DNA of 44,450 bases from Planctomycetota bacterium. Its GTDB lineage: Bacteria > Planctomycetota > SZUA-567. Both the position numbers and the translations under genes were made by a program. The notes beneath the pieces are model-generated. The model did not search any database. It saw nothing but the letters and a program-made list of their open reading frames with translations, and was not told the DNA's origin. Below are positions 18,223 to 26,860 of this stretch, one piece after another; the first letter of the stretch is position 1; each line of letters starts with the position of its first letter. The stretch spans positions 1 to 44,450 of the forward strand of contig JAGUZQ010000097.1 in assembly GCA_020060765.1 (NCBI GenBank), given 5' to 3'.

Positions 18223-18713
18223 TGAGCGATATTGCCTATCGCCCCATCGGCGTGATTCGCAGCGAGCATACTATCCCGGAGAACACGCCGATCCAGCCGG
18301 TCTTTGCCGAAGGCTGCAAGGGACGGGCGGAAATACTTCCGGAATTCGCGGAAGGTTTGCGCGACCTGGACGGCTTTTCGCACCTTTATCTGATTTATCA
18401 TTTCGACCGCACGAAAGGAACCAAACTGCGGGTGAAACCATTTCTGCAGGATGTCGAGCGCGGGCTGTTCGCCACCCGCGCTCCGTGCCGCCCCAACCCG
18501 ATCGGCCTCAGTATCGTACGGCTGGCGGGGATCGAGGGAAACACGCTGCTGCTGGATGAGGTCGATATATTGGACGGTACGCCGTTGTTGGATATAAAGC
18601 CATATACCGAGAAGTTTGACTGCCGCCAGGAAGTGCGAAGCGGTTGGCAGGACGAAGTGGATAACGAGACCGCCCGACAACTGGGAAAACGCGGCTATCG
18701 TGGCCGGAAATAA
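18222..18713 (+). CDS. trmO: TrmO-family tRNA methyltransferase
   Basis: The protein is 163 residues from the ATG at 18222. Recognisable motifs are YRPIGVIRSEH at the start, LRDLDGFSHLYLIYHFD, FATRAPCRPNPIGLSIVRL and LDGTPLLDIKPY. TrmO methylates the N6-threonylcarbamoyladenosine at position 37 of tRNA using S-adenosylmethionine. Its placement inside a metallo-cofactor operon is odd. TrmO-like proteins do recur next to such ATPase/NifX genes, and it may act on another substrate here. The start overlaps the previous stop by one base. Confidence 0.88.
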   Translation: MSDIAYRPIGVIRSEHTIPENTPIQPVFAEGCKGRAEILPEFAEGLRDLDGFSHLYLIYHFDRTKGTKLRVKPFLQDVERGLFATRAPCRPNPIGLSIVRLAGIEGNTLLLDEVDILDGTPLLDIKPYTEKFDCRQEVRSGWQDEVDNETARQLGKRGYRGRK

Positions 18714-18747
18714 TAATAATTTTAACCATCAAACTGGAGAAGAAACC

Positions 18748-19086
18748 ATGCGTATCGCTATCCCTGTTGCCGCGGGCAAACTTGCCATGCACTTTGGCCA
18801 CTGTGAAGTATTTGCCCTGCTGGAAGTAAATCCGAAGACTAAAAAGATCGAGAAACAAACAGATATCACGCCTCCGCCGCACGCCCCGGGAGTGCTTCCC
18901 AAGTGGCTGGCCGAGCAGGGCGTGACCCTCATCATCGCCGGGGGCATGGGTTCGCGAGCGCAGGGGTTATTTGCGGAAAACGGCATCGAAATCGTGATCG
19001 GCGCCCCTTCGGAAACGCCGGAGAAAATCGCCGCCGCCTATCTCGACGGCACTCTCGTCACCGGCGGCAATACCTGCGATCATTGA
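18748..19086 (+). CDS. NifX/NifB-type dinitrogenase cofactor domain protein (third)
   Basis: The protein is 112 residues from the ATG at 18748, which has GGAGAAG upstream; an earlier in-frame ATG would overlap TrmO. The N-terminus MRIAIPVAAGKLAMHFGHCEVF and the GVTLIIAGGMGSRAQGLF segment match the family. HFGHC replaces the RFGRC of the second copy, adding a His ligand. It ends with a conserved GNTCDH tail. As the last gene of the plus-strand run it ends seven bases before the convergent CPBP protease gene. Confidence 0.88.
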   Translation: MRIAIPVAAGKLAMHFGHCEVFALLEVNPKTKKIEKQTDITPPPHAPGVLPKWLAEQGVTLIIAGGMGSRAQGLFAENGIEIVIGAPSETPEKIAAAYLDGTLVTGGNTCDH

Positions 19087-19093
19087 TATCGAC

Positions 19094-19762
19094 TCATAAG
19101 TAAACAAGGTCTATCGCCAGATGAGCAAAAACCAGCGGCAGCAGTTTGTCGGTATGCAGATAGATCAGCGCCATGCTAATGCCCAGCAGAAAAGCCGAAA
19201 ACGTTGCCCGACTGCCATTTTCCCAATGGATAGCCGCAAACAGCAGGGATGAGATAACAATAAATAGAAATCTCTTATTGCGAAATAACCGGCGAAGCAA
19301 CGCGCGAAAATAAAATTCCTCCACCAGCGCGGCGGTGCAGGACATCCACAGCAAAACCACCACCCGCAAGTGCGGTTCGTTGGGCATGAACTGTTGATAC
19401 GTAAACCCCGGCGTCCATAGTTCATCAGGCAAAACCGTAGCGGCGAACCAGTTGGCAAGCATGTAAACGATCATGCAAGCGATTGGCACAACCAGGTACA
19501 GCGCAAACCATTTCAGCAGGCCAAGACCTCCATCCACGCTGTCCGACGCCAACCCTATATCCTTACCCTGAAATAAACTGCCTGCTCTGACAATAATCAG
19601 GGCAGGCAGTGCGAGCCAGGTTATCAGTTCCACTAAACAGATAAGCGCCGGACGCGAACTCAGCCAAGGATTGTAAAAACCGTTAAGCAACAGCGGCGCG
19701 ATGCCTAGGCAGATCAGCCCCGCCAGCCTGTAATCATCCTTGCTGATTGCAGCATTAATCAT
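19094..19762 (-). CDS. CPBP family intramembrane metalloprotease
   Basis: This 222-residue, very hydrophobic protein has about six to seven predicted membrane helices. The CPBP/CAAX-protease motifs are present: VEEFYFRALLRRLF (EExxxR), FAAIHW, and the last helix LVFAHLAIDL. These residues form the membrane metal site of the family, whose members cleave near the membrane in protein maturation, bacteriocin immunity or regulation. The start is two bases after the UxaE stop and the end of uxaE supplies a GGGGTAGGG Shine-Dalgarno, so translation is probably coupled. The substrate is unknown. Confidence 0.87.
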   Translation of the reverse strand: MINAAISKDDYRLAGLICLGIAPLLLNGFYNPWLSSRPALICLVELITWLALPALIIVRAGSLFQGKDIGLASDSVDGGLGLLKWFALYLVVPIACMIVYMLANWFAATVLPDELWTPGFTYQQFMPNEPHLRVVVLLWMSCTAALVEEFYFRALLRRLFRNKRFLFIVISSLLFAAIHWENGSRATFSAFLLGISMALIYLHTDKLLPLVFAHLAIDLVYL

Positions 19763-19764
19763 CC

Positions 19765-21291
19765 CTACCCCGCCAGCGGGGCGAAGTGCTTGCGCATGTG
19801 TTTGGCAATGATTTCATAATGCTTTTCCTCGTGTTCGCGCAGGGTCTGCATGATTGCCGTCTTGAAGCGTTTACCGTCATCGGCTGTCAGCACCGAACCG
19901 AAAGTGACGTGGAACGCCTGGCGAGTGTCGAACTGGTCGAGAATGTCGGGGGCGTTCAGATGTTTGCACGCTTCCGGGCGGATCACTTTCGCGAGGTCGG
20001 CGGAGACGTGGTAGGATTTCTTGTCCTCCTCGTAACGCCCGATGGCGAAGGCGAGGATTTCCAGAAAAAGAGGTTCGTTTACACAGGCGACGGTGCGCAG
20101 GGCTTCGAGGTAGGAAGTGCCCGCGGTCTTGAGGTGGACGCGGCCTTTGGCATGTTTAGCGCAGATGGGGTAGATCGAAAACTTGTCGGAGCCGGAGTGG
20201 ATCGACAGCTTGTAATTGCCGAACGCTTCCGCCACCTTGCAATGCTCGATATAGGCTTTCTCGAATGCCGGAATGTCGCCGATGTAGTCGACGCCTTTTT
20301 CAAAACGGCCGATGAAGCGGGGAGCGAGGCCGATCCATTCCGCACCCAGACGGCGCAGTTCCGACGCGAAATAATAATGCTCCAGCGTCGTGGTCGGGCT
20401 GTCGGTTTCATCTACCGACATTTCCAGTTCAAACGGCTTGCCCTTACCTTTAATATAGCGATACATCATCACGGTGTGATTGACCGCCTTGCCGTACTTG
20501 ACGGCGGCGCGGAGAATGTCTTCTTCCGAAAAAGTCAGGTCGAGTCCGGCCACGTCGATTTTCTTGCCGGAGTAACGGGACAGGGTTTCCTTGGCGGAGG
20601 TTTCCAGTCCGTCCCACGGCAGAGCAGACATTTTCGTGCGCAGGTCAGCTTCCGGCAACTTGTCGGCGTCGTTGTCGACATGGTCACCAGGGTCGATGGT
20701 GAACATGGTGAAACCGGCGGCCATGGTGTAATCCACGTTTTCCGGTTTTTTCAGATGGTCGGCGTCGGAGCCGAAGCCGCCGACCCAGCCCGCTTCCAGC
20801 ACGCCAAAAGTGGCGCAATCCATCACCTGATCCGGCGTGCGACGGGTGCGCTCCATCTCCCGGATTGACTGTTGCGCAAGATAGGGAACAACGCCGGTGC
20901 CGATGATCGCCTGGATATGCCCCGGCGTAGCAATGCCCAGCCGGTCGCCGCAGCCGCCGCTAGTGGCGGTGCCGACCAGTTTGGGCGCAAGGAAAGAAGC
21001 TTCCGCCCGGAGCTTGACGGCGGTCTCGTGATTGCAGGGCAGCTTCTGCATAAACATATCTTTGCCGCCGACTTTAACTGCTGTGCCATCGTTGGCAGAC
21101 GAGAGTCTCAAAACAGTTTTTTCGATTCCGGAGCGACCCATGGCATAAAGAACGCCTTTGCCGCCGCATGAGCTTTGGGGATAGACTTTCAGGCTGGAAG
21201 CGGCGGAAAGTGTCTTTGCCACGGCGTCCCGTTCGGTGAGAGCGAGGTTGGCGGGTTCGTCGCCGGAGAGCAATTCGGTAAGTTTTTTCAT
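19765..21291 (-). CDS. uxaE: Tagaturonate epimerase family protein (UxaE)
   Basis: The protein is 508 residues from the ATG at 21291, which has AGAGG upstream; an in-frame ATG 42 bases earlier has none. The sequence fits the UxaE family, which interconverts D-tagaturonate and D-fructuronate in hexuronate breakdown. Family-like blocks include ATPGHIQAIIGTGVVPYLAQQSI, FTIDPGDHVDNDAD, EMSVDETDSPTTTLEHYYFA and KLSIHSGSDKFSIYP. The His, Asp and Glu in these blocks probably bind a divalent metal. It fits with the heparinase-like lyase and amino-sugar genes nearby as the branch that handles the uronic acid. Cytosolic. Confidence 0.86.
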   Translation of the reverse strand: MKKLTELLSGDEPANLALTERDAVAKTLSAASSLKVYPQSSCGGKGVLYAMGRSGIEKTVLRLSSANDGTAVKVGGKDMFMQKLPCNHETAVKLRAEASFLAPKLVGTATSGGCGDRLGIATPGHIQAIIGTGVVPYLAQQSIREMERTRRTPDQVMDCATFGVLEAGWVGGFGSDADHLKKPENVDYTMAAGFTMFTIDPGDHVDNDADKLPEADLRTKMSALPWDGLETSAKETLSRYSGKKIDVAGLDLTFSEEDILRAAVKYGKAVNHTVMMYRYIKGKGKPFELEMSVDETDSPTTTLEHYYFASELRRLGAEWIGLAPRFIGRFEKGVDYIGDIPAFEKAYIEHCKVAEAFGNYKLSIHSGSDKFSIYPICAKHAKGRVHLKTAGTSYLEALRTVACVNEPLFLEILAFAIGRYEEDKKSYHVSADLAKVIRPEACKHLNAPDILDQFDTRQAFHVTFGSVLTADDGKRFKTAIMQTLREHEEKHYEIIAKHMRKHFAPLAG

Positions 21292-21322
21292 GTTGTTCCT
21301 CTCTTTGGGTAAAAAACAGGTT

Positions 21323-22627
21323 TTATTTGTCAAGCGTCAGGAATTCACAACACATTGCAGCAAGAAGGCTTTTATCTCCCGCTTCACGGGCAATATCACG
21401 CAATTTTGGAGCCATACCCGGCGCCAGTTGCGCCCCGCCCCGGAAAATAGATCTGAACATTCCGACAAATTCCTCGTAAGCATTCAGTGCCTTTTTTTTC
21501 TGCTTCATCACGGGAGCGTCTTTGAGTAAATCTTTCAACTCTTTTTCCCGACTGTGCTCCTTTATGCTTTTAAGGTATAAATCGCCGTAGTAGTCCAGCA
21601 ACAGCGGGTCGCTTTCGGACAAATCCCGGGTGACAGCGAAAATCTGCTCGATACGTTTATCTATAATCACCTTGAGTTTTTCCAGCTTGGCTCGTAACGC
21701 CGCGTCCAACTCGGGTTTAGCCAGCATCTTTTCCAGATATTTGGCAGCCTTGCCTATTCTAAAATCATTTGCATGGTCGACGATTTTCTTCAAATCCGGC
21801 TCGGGATAGTCCGGAGAATAAATGAAAGGAGCGTAAGCCAGTTCACAACGCCGGAACATCTGGGCGGAAGAAGTGTTATCTTCCGGTGAGATGGAATGCC
21901 CTTTCCCGGCGGTGATCTTCAGATAAACGTCTGGGGAATTTCCCTTGGCCGCGAGGGTGAAAAGGTCTGCCGCGCGTGCGCATTGGCTCACGCCCAGAGT
22001 AGGTCCACCCGCATTCCACTCATTTTCTCCCAACCCAATAAACCAGCTCATCATCAGGTGTTGCGTAGCCTTGTCCCAGTAATTGGAGCCATAGAGTCCC
22101 ATATGGCAAAAAGGCCACTCCGAGCCGCGGATTTTCGCGTAGCGTTTGAAAAAAGCGGAATGGACGAGTCCGCCGCCGGAAAATGAACCGATAGCGCCCC
22201 GCCCCGCGATAATTTTGTAATCGGCCTGCGTCTGGGCGATAGCGAAACGGGCAGCCATTACCTTGCCTTCGGTATCGTGGCTGTTATCGCCGTCCATATA
22301 CTGCATTCTTATGCCGATCAGGTTAAACGGTTCGAGAAAACTTTCTTTCCACGAGCCGGGATTGACGTCGGGGCTTGGTTTTCCCTGGCCGTGAAAGAAA
22401 ATATGCAACCCGGCGGGATTGCTGTCCGAATATGTGGACGGGACATAAACGGAGTACCAATAATCGCCATAAGGCGTTTTTACCCGGTACGATTCCCGTT
22501 TTCCCGCATTTTCCGAAGGCTTGATCATGGCTTGATCAAGGTCGGCTGCTTGCGCCTGGAAGGTCGCGCGGAAGAGATAAATTACCAAAAGCGGCAACAC
22601 CAGTAGTTTCAGGAAATGCTTGCCCAT
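21323..22627 (-). CDS. Secreted alpha/beta hydrolase-like protein, unknown substrate
   Basis: The protein is 434 residues from the ATG at 22627 (GGAGG upstream). Residues 1-27 are a Sec signal ending AQA. The oxyanion segment FFHGQGK lies at 77-83, the likely nucleophile Ser150 sits in AIGSFSGGG, and ITAGKGHSISPE near 260 probably gives the catalytic His. The layout resembles PHB-depolymerase or feruloyl-esterase-like hydrolases, but the usual GxSxG is SFSGG. The C-terminal 150 residues are helical and Lys/Glu-rich, with no recognised domain. It may remove ester groups from polysaccharide before depolymerisation, which is inference from the locus. Confidence 0.68.
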   Translation of the reverse strand: MGKHFLKLLVLPLLVIYLFRATFQAQAADLDQAMIKPSENAGKRESYRVKTPYGDYWYSVYVPSTYSDSNPAGLHIFFHGQGKPSPDVNPGSWKESFLEPFNLIGIRMQYMDGDNSHDTEGKVMAARFAIAQTQADYKIIAGRGAIGSFSGGGLVHSAFFKRYAKIRGSEWPFCHMGLYGSNYWDKATQHLMMSWFIGLGENEWNAGGPTLGVSQCARAADLFTLAAKGNSPDVYLKITAGKGHSISPEDNTSSAQMFRRCELAYAPFIYSPDYPEPDLKKIVDHANDFRIGKAAKYLEKMLAKPELDAALRAKLEKLKVIIDKRIEQIFAVTRDLSESDPLLLDYYGDLYLKSIKEHSREKELKDLLKDAPVMKQKKKALNAYEEFVGMFRSIFRGGAQLAPGMAPKLRDIAREAGDKSLLAAMCCEFLTLDK

Positions 22628-22747
22628 CCATAGTCCTCCAGCGATTGCGGAAAAAAAAATTGAGAAGCAATGCCGGTAATGCGCAGCTGATAGGGTATGT
22701 TCTCCCGTGCCACCTGTCAAGTATTAATCCCCAAGTGATCAAGGCAC

Positions 22748-23761
22748 TTAACGGAACAAATGGGCGAAAAGCCCAAGGAAAAATCCCATGACATAATCAC
22801 GGGAAAAAACGATGAACAGCGCGCCGATGGCGAGAAACGGCCCGTAGGGAATGAAACTGTTGCCCGAACTCCAGCGGAACAGGAAAATGTCGGCCAGACT
22901 CATCTGGTGTTCGGCGCGCTCCTCGCGGTTGGGCCAGCGCCCGGAGCGGAGCTTATCGAAAATTCCGGCAAACGCGCCGAAACAGGTGCCTGCGCAGAAC
23001 GCCGCCAGTATTTCCCGCCAACCCAGCATCGCGCCCATGAAGCCCATCAGCTTCACATCGCCCAGACCGATGGCGGAACGGATTTCCGCTTCCTTTTCGT
23101 TGACCTTGCTGATGTGCGCGCGGAAAACCAGCGTTCCAGTCAGGCTGATGAAAAACATGCTGCCCGCACCCATTGCCGCGCCGGCGAATGACGCCAGCAG
23201 ACTCAGCACCGGACGCGGCACGCTGGGAAACAGCGTGGTGAATTCCGGACTCCGGGAAAGGTGGAAATCAGGCAGCAAGGCCGCCACCGCCACCGCCACC
23301 ACCATGCCTCCGAGAGTGATTTCATCAGGGATGATCTGGTGGTCGAAGTCGATGAAGGTCACCACCACCAGCATTGCCACGAAAACCAGCGTCACCATGA
23401 GCACGCCGATGTTCTGGTAAAAACCGTAATCGTTGACGGTGACACTCTGGAGCGCAACGTAAGACCAGAGAATGGCGGTAAGCAGTTCGATGGCCGGATA
23501 GCGCCAGTGGATCGGCTCCTTGCACTGGCGGCAGCGCCCCTTGAGAATGATCCAACTGAACACCGGCAGATTGTCGAGGCCGAAAATGGAGCGACCGCAC
23601 TTGGGGCAGGAACTCGGCGGATCAAGCAGGCTCAGGCTATAGGGCAGACGGCAGATGACGACGTTCAGAAACGACCCCACCGCCGCGCCGAACAGGAAAA
23701 AGACCACCGCGTAAACCAGTTCGACATGCTCGTAGAAAAATCCGGCTGACGATATCATCAT
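22748..23761 (-). CDS. pilD: Prepilin peptidase (type IV leader peptidase/N-methyltransferase)
   Basis: This 337-residue polytopic membrane protein has GSFLNVVICRLP at its N-terminus, the signature of the methyltransferase domain. Zinc cysteines are at 52/55 and 77/80. The catalytic Asp residues lie in FIDFDHQIIPDEITL (about 138) and in GLGDVKLMG. It cleaves type IV pilin-like leaders just before the Phe of FTLVE and methylates the new N-terminus. The window contains two such substrates (7187-8005, 32590-33978), one with an Ala instead of Gly at the cleavage site. The gene stands apart from any pilus assembly genes. Confidence 0.95.
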   Translation of the reverse strand: MMISSAGFFYEHVELVYAVVFFLFGAAVGSFLNVVICRLPYSLSLLDPPSSCPKCGRSIFGLDNLPVFSWIILKGRCRQCKEPIHWRYPAIELLTAILWSYVALQSVTVNDYGFYQNIGVLMVTLVFVAMLVVVTFIDFDHQIIPDEITLGGMVVAVAVAALLPDFHLSRSPEFTTLFPSVPRPVLSLLASFAGAAMGAGSMFFISLTGTLVFRAHISKVNEKEAEIRSAIGLGDVKLMGFMGAMLGWREILAAFCAGTCFGAFAGIFDKLRSGRWPNREERAEHQMSLADIFLFRWSSGNSFIPYGPFLAIGALFIVFSRDYVMGFFLGLFAHLFR

Positions 23762-23927
23762 GGAAGCAGATTAAACGCCGCGAATCGTTTTCAGTCAATC
23801 AAATAATTCCGACCCTGCTCCTACACGCTTTTTTTTATATTCTATACTTTCTGGCGACTGCGCACCAGTATCGGTGGTATGCAAAAATCGTTCGCACAGG
23901 ATTTTATGCGTAAGGCATCGGTGTATT

Positions 23928-24797
23928 TTAATTCGTGCATTTACCAAGCAATTCTCTTTTGATTTTTTCAATAACCGCCCTGGCGTGTTGAATATCCGCG
24001 TCCTGTTCAGCGCCTCTGTTCATTTCGCACTCTATAGTCAGCGGCTGCCGGTAACCTTGCGAATATAACTCGCGCAACAGTTGCGCAAATCCGGTGTCTC
24101 CCTCGCCCAACAGGGTCTCTTTTCCACGCTCGCCCAGCGTCGCCGCGCGGACAGCGTCCTTGCAATGGATGTGCGTGATCAAGCTTCCCAGCTTTGCCAC
24201 CAGCTCGGCCGGTTCGCCTAGACCGTAGATAAGTAGATTGGCAGGGTCGAAGTTGATTCCAAGATTTGGCACGCCGATGTCGTTGATCGTTCTAGCCAAG
24301 ACAGCGACGCTTTCCTGTCCCGTCTCGAAAGCGAAAGTCTGGCCTTGGCTTTCGAGAAATAGAGCCAGGTTCCGCATCGCCCTGACGAAACCGCGGTAGC
24401 AATCGCAATCCGCGTCCTCGGGAATGAATCCCACGTGTGCAGCTACTTCCTCAACCCCGATCTCCTTCGCCCAACTGCCGTAGCGGCAGGCGCGCGCAAT
24501 GCGTTCTGCGCGGAATTCGTCCGGCACCAATCCCAGGGTGGAGGGGCCTTTTTCTGCCGACCAGTCTTGGCCGGAAAAAGTCATGAAAACCGAATTGATG
24601 GTAACTCCGTTCTCTTCGGCGGCGTTAAGCAGGCGGCGCGTCTTGCGCCTGCCTTCCGCGCCGTACAGGTAATCGTCTCCCGGCGCGGCCAGTTGGCAAT
24701 ATGAAAAACCTTCCTCCCGCACATGCGCGAATACGTCTTCCGGTTCCCGGTTAAGCCGGGCGAAAACGCCCAGCGGTAGAGGTTCAATGCGTTCCAT
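23928..24797 (-). CDS. Sugar phosphate isomerase/epimerase-like TIM-barrel protein
   Basis: This 289-residue protein is of the xylose isomerase-like TIM-barrel family. Metal-ligand strands are visible: FAFETGQES, LGINFDPANLLIYG, LITHIHCKDA and LTIECEMNRGAEQ, each ending in Glu, Asp or His. The family isomerises or epimerises sugars and cyclitols, often next to Gfo/Idh/MocA dehydrogenases as here. GGAGGAAAATAG precedes the ATG. It is the last gene of the minus-strand amino-sugar operon, 33 bases beyond the small oxidoreductase. The substrate is not evident. Confidence 0.85.
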   Translation of the reverse strand: MERIEPLPLGVFARLNREPEDVFAHVREEGFSYCQLAAPGDDYLYGAEGRRKTRRLLNAAEENGVTINSVFMTFSGQDWSAEKGPSTLGLVPDEFRAERIARACRYGSWAKEIGVEEVAAHVGFIPEDADCDCYRGFVRAMRNLALFLESQGQTFAFETGQESVAVLARTINDIGVPNLGINFDPANLLIYGLGEPAELVAKLGSLITHIHCKDAVRAATLGERGKETLLGEGDTGFAQLLRELYSQGYRQPLTIECEMNRGAEQDADIQHARAVIEKIKRELLGKCTN

Positions 24798-24830
24798 CTA
24801 TTTTCCTCCATTCATCATTTAAAGGTGTTT

Positions 24831-25679
24831 TCAACGCGGCACCTCAATCCATTTATCCAGATTTCCGCACCCGTTCGCTATGGCCTCCAGAATAGCAATG
24901 ATCTCGCAAGTCTGCGCCATTGGCACTTCCGACTGCCGGGAAAAAAAGAATCCCAGTATGCTGTCGGTCATCTTCTCGAAAAATGGATCGGTTATTTCCT
25001 CAGACTGGAAAAATGCGTTTCCTGCTTGGGCGGCCAGTTGGAATTTTGCCGCCGGATGATAGTTCACCTTCCCCATGCGGCTGTCTTCATATTTGACCGA
25101 CACGGCAAAGGCTTCACCGTTAGCCTCCACCATCACCCTGCGCGCGCCAGTGCCGAGAATACAAACTAGCATTTCAACTTGGTGAACCGCATAGAATTTG
25201 AACCGTTGCCCGCCGCCTAATGAACAGGCGAATTCCCCCTTTCCGGGAGCAGGGAAATCCGACACTGTGCGCGCATATCGCAACGCGGAGCAACTCATAA
25301 GCGGAGAGCCGTGCTTTGCCGCCAAGGCGAACATGCGCTTGGCGGCGGCAAGGTCCGGCGCGAAAGTCTTGTCCACGTAGACCGGTTTTCCGCTTTTGAG
25401 CGCGTAGTCGGCAAGTTCCTCGTGAAGTTCGGAATTGTTCGGTGCCAATACCATGACGCAGTCGGATTTGTTCACGACTTCCTCAATGGAACGCGCCGGC
25501 GCGATCTTCAGATCGCGGCACCACGCCTCTAACGGACGCCGCTCGGGATGTGGGGCGACTTCCCATGCGCAACTAATTTCAAACTCGTCGGCAAACGAAG
25601 ACGCTGCGATCCAGCTTGGAAAATTATTGGCATGCCATTCGTCAATAAAACTGTCGATAATGCCTATGGTCTTTTTCAT
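24831..25679 (-). CDS. Gfo/Idh/MocA-like protein with degenerate nucleotide motif
   Basis: The protein is 282 residues from the ATG at 25679, eight bases after AGGAG. A GTG six bases earlier is possible but too close to the Shine-Dalgarno. The overall fold and DCVMVLAPNNSEL/GKPVYVDKTFAPD strands match the family, but the N-terminal glycine loop is replaced by GIIDSFIDEWH and the EKP motif reads DKT. Dinucleotide binding is therefore doubtful, and it may be a non-redox partner of the neighbouring oxidoreductase. It overlaps the tail of the upstream gene, so the two are probably translationally linked. Confidence 0.72.
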   Translation of the reverse strand: MKKTIGIIDSFIDEWHANNFPSWIAASSFADEFEISCAWEVAPHPERRPLEAWCRDLKIAPARSIEEVVNKSDCVMVLAPNNSELHEELADYALKSGKPVYVDKTFAPDLAAAKRMFALAAKHGSPLMSCSALRYARTVSDFPAPGKGEFACSLGGGQRFKFYAVHQVEMLVCILGTGARRVMVEANGEAFAVSVKYEDSRMGKVNYHPAAKFQLAAQAGNAFFQSEEITDPFFEKMTDSILGFFFSRQSEVPMAQTCEIIAILEAIANGCGNLDKWIEVPR

Positions 25680-25684
25680 TATCA

Positions 25685-26842
25685 CTACTCCTGATTTGCC
25701 TGATGTCCTGACAACCGCGATTCGTGCGGCACATATCCGCTGGCCTGACGCGCGCGCTCGATAATTCGCGCGGTTTCCAGCCCCTCATCCATCGTGACAG
25801 GATAAGGCACACCGTCGACGATGTCGGCGTAGATATGCCCCCACATGGTGTCTGGATAGGTGTAACCCATCTCAGGGTCAGGCGTTTCGTCCGGCGCGAG
25901 CGTCCTGCCCCGTTGCAAGATCCGCCCTGTCGGCGGAATGGGGCGTTCCTCCTCGACAAACTCCAGCTTTTCGTTCGGATTTCCGTAAGCCAGCGGAAAG
26001 TTTTCGCGCACCGATTCGATCGCCTCCAGCTTTTGCGCGGGATCGAGATAGCGCAATTGCACCGTCTTTTCCTCCACCGGCACGACCAGGGTCCCCCGGT
26101 CTCCCCACGCCTCGTAGAGCCGCCCCGGCAGCATGGTGTTTGTGGAAATCTCCACGTCGACCACGCGCCGATTGGTGCCGCGCAGGATCAGCTTGACCTG
26201 ATCGTCGGCGTCGCCAGCAGTGACGTTGTGTTGCAGGTCGCACCAGAGGTCGGCCACGGGTGAACCGAGCAAGCGCAGAGCCTGGTCGATCAGGTGCGGC
26301 CCCCAGTTGTTGAGTATCCCGCCGTAACAGTCGCAGCGCGTCTGCCAGTCCAGTCGCCGGACGAAACCCGGATGGCGGTAGACTTTCACCATGCCAACGT
26401 TCCCCAGTATACCCGAAGCGATCAAGTGCCTGACGTAACAGAACGCGGGTTCAAAGCGGCGGTTGTGGCGCAAGAAAAGTTTGCCGGGATATTTCCGCGC
26501 CGCTTCCGCAAGCGCGTCAATCTGCTCCTGGGTGACGGCGACAGGTTTGTCTATGACAACGTATTTTCCCGCTTCCAGCACGGCGAGCGCGTGGGGCGTA
26601 TGGTCGAAATTTCGGGTGGCAATAGTGATCATCTCTATCCGGTCGTCGACCAGCATCTCTTCCAATGACGGGTAAATCCGCGCCTGTACGAAATGCTTAG
26701 GTAACTCCTGGCGACGGTCAGGGGCATGGTCGCAACCGGCGACGATCTCGAACAAATCCGGAGACAGCGCCAGTTCCGCCGCGTGCATGTGACGCCCGGC
26801 GCGACCCAACCCGAGAATGCCGACTCTGATTCTGCGTTTCAT
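25685..26842 (-). CDS. Gfo/Idh/MocA family oxidoreductase
   Basis: This 385-residue protein has an N-terminal Rossmann fold with VGILGLGRAGRHMH. YVVIDKPVAVT carries the conserved Lys (DKP in place of EKP). GILNNWGPHLIDQALRL holds the conserved catalytic-region His. Residues about 130-330 are the alpha/beta dimer domain. It would oxidise or reduce a sugar with NAD(P). AAAGGATAT precedes the ATG. It is the third gene of the NagB-NagA operon and probably acts on an amino sugar or its derivative, though no substrate can be read. Confidence 0.88.
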   Translation of the reverse strand: MKRRIRVGILGLGRAGRHMHAAELALSPDLFEIVAGCDHAPDRRQELPKHFVQARIYPSLEEMLVDDRIEMITIATRNFDHTPHALAVLEAGKYVVIDKPVAVTQEQIDALAEAARKYPGKLFLRHNRRFEPAFCYVRHLIASGILGNVGMVKVYRHPGFVRRLDWQTRCDCYGGILNNWGPHLIDQALRLLGSPVADLWCDLQHNVTAGDADDQVKLILRGTNRRVVDVEISTNTMLPGRLYEAWGDRGTLVVPVEEKTVQLRYLDPAQKLEAIESVRENFPLAYGNPNEKLEFVEEERPIPPTGRILQRGRTLAPDETPDPEMGYTYPDTMWGHIYADIVDGVPYPVTMDEGLETARIIERARQASGYVPHESRLSGHQANQE

Positions 26843-26860
26843 GGTTGATATCCTTTCATA

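Noticed and set aside
14126..19086. A nitrogen-fixation gene cluster
   Set aside because: NifX-type domains are present, but no NifH, NifD, NifK, NifE or NifN, and the radical SAM protein is COG0731-like rather than NifB.
19786..20868. 360-codon plus-strand frame over uxaE
   Set aside because: It is antisense to a gene of expected length and family, and no motifs were seen.
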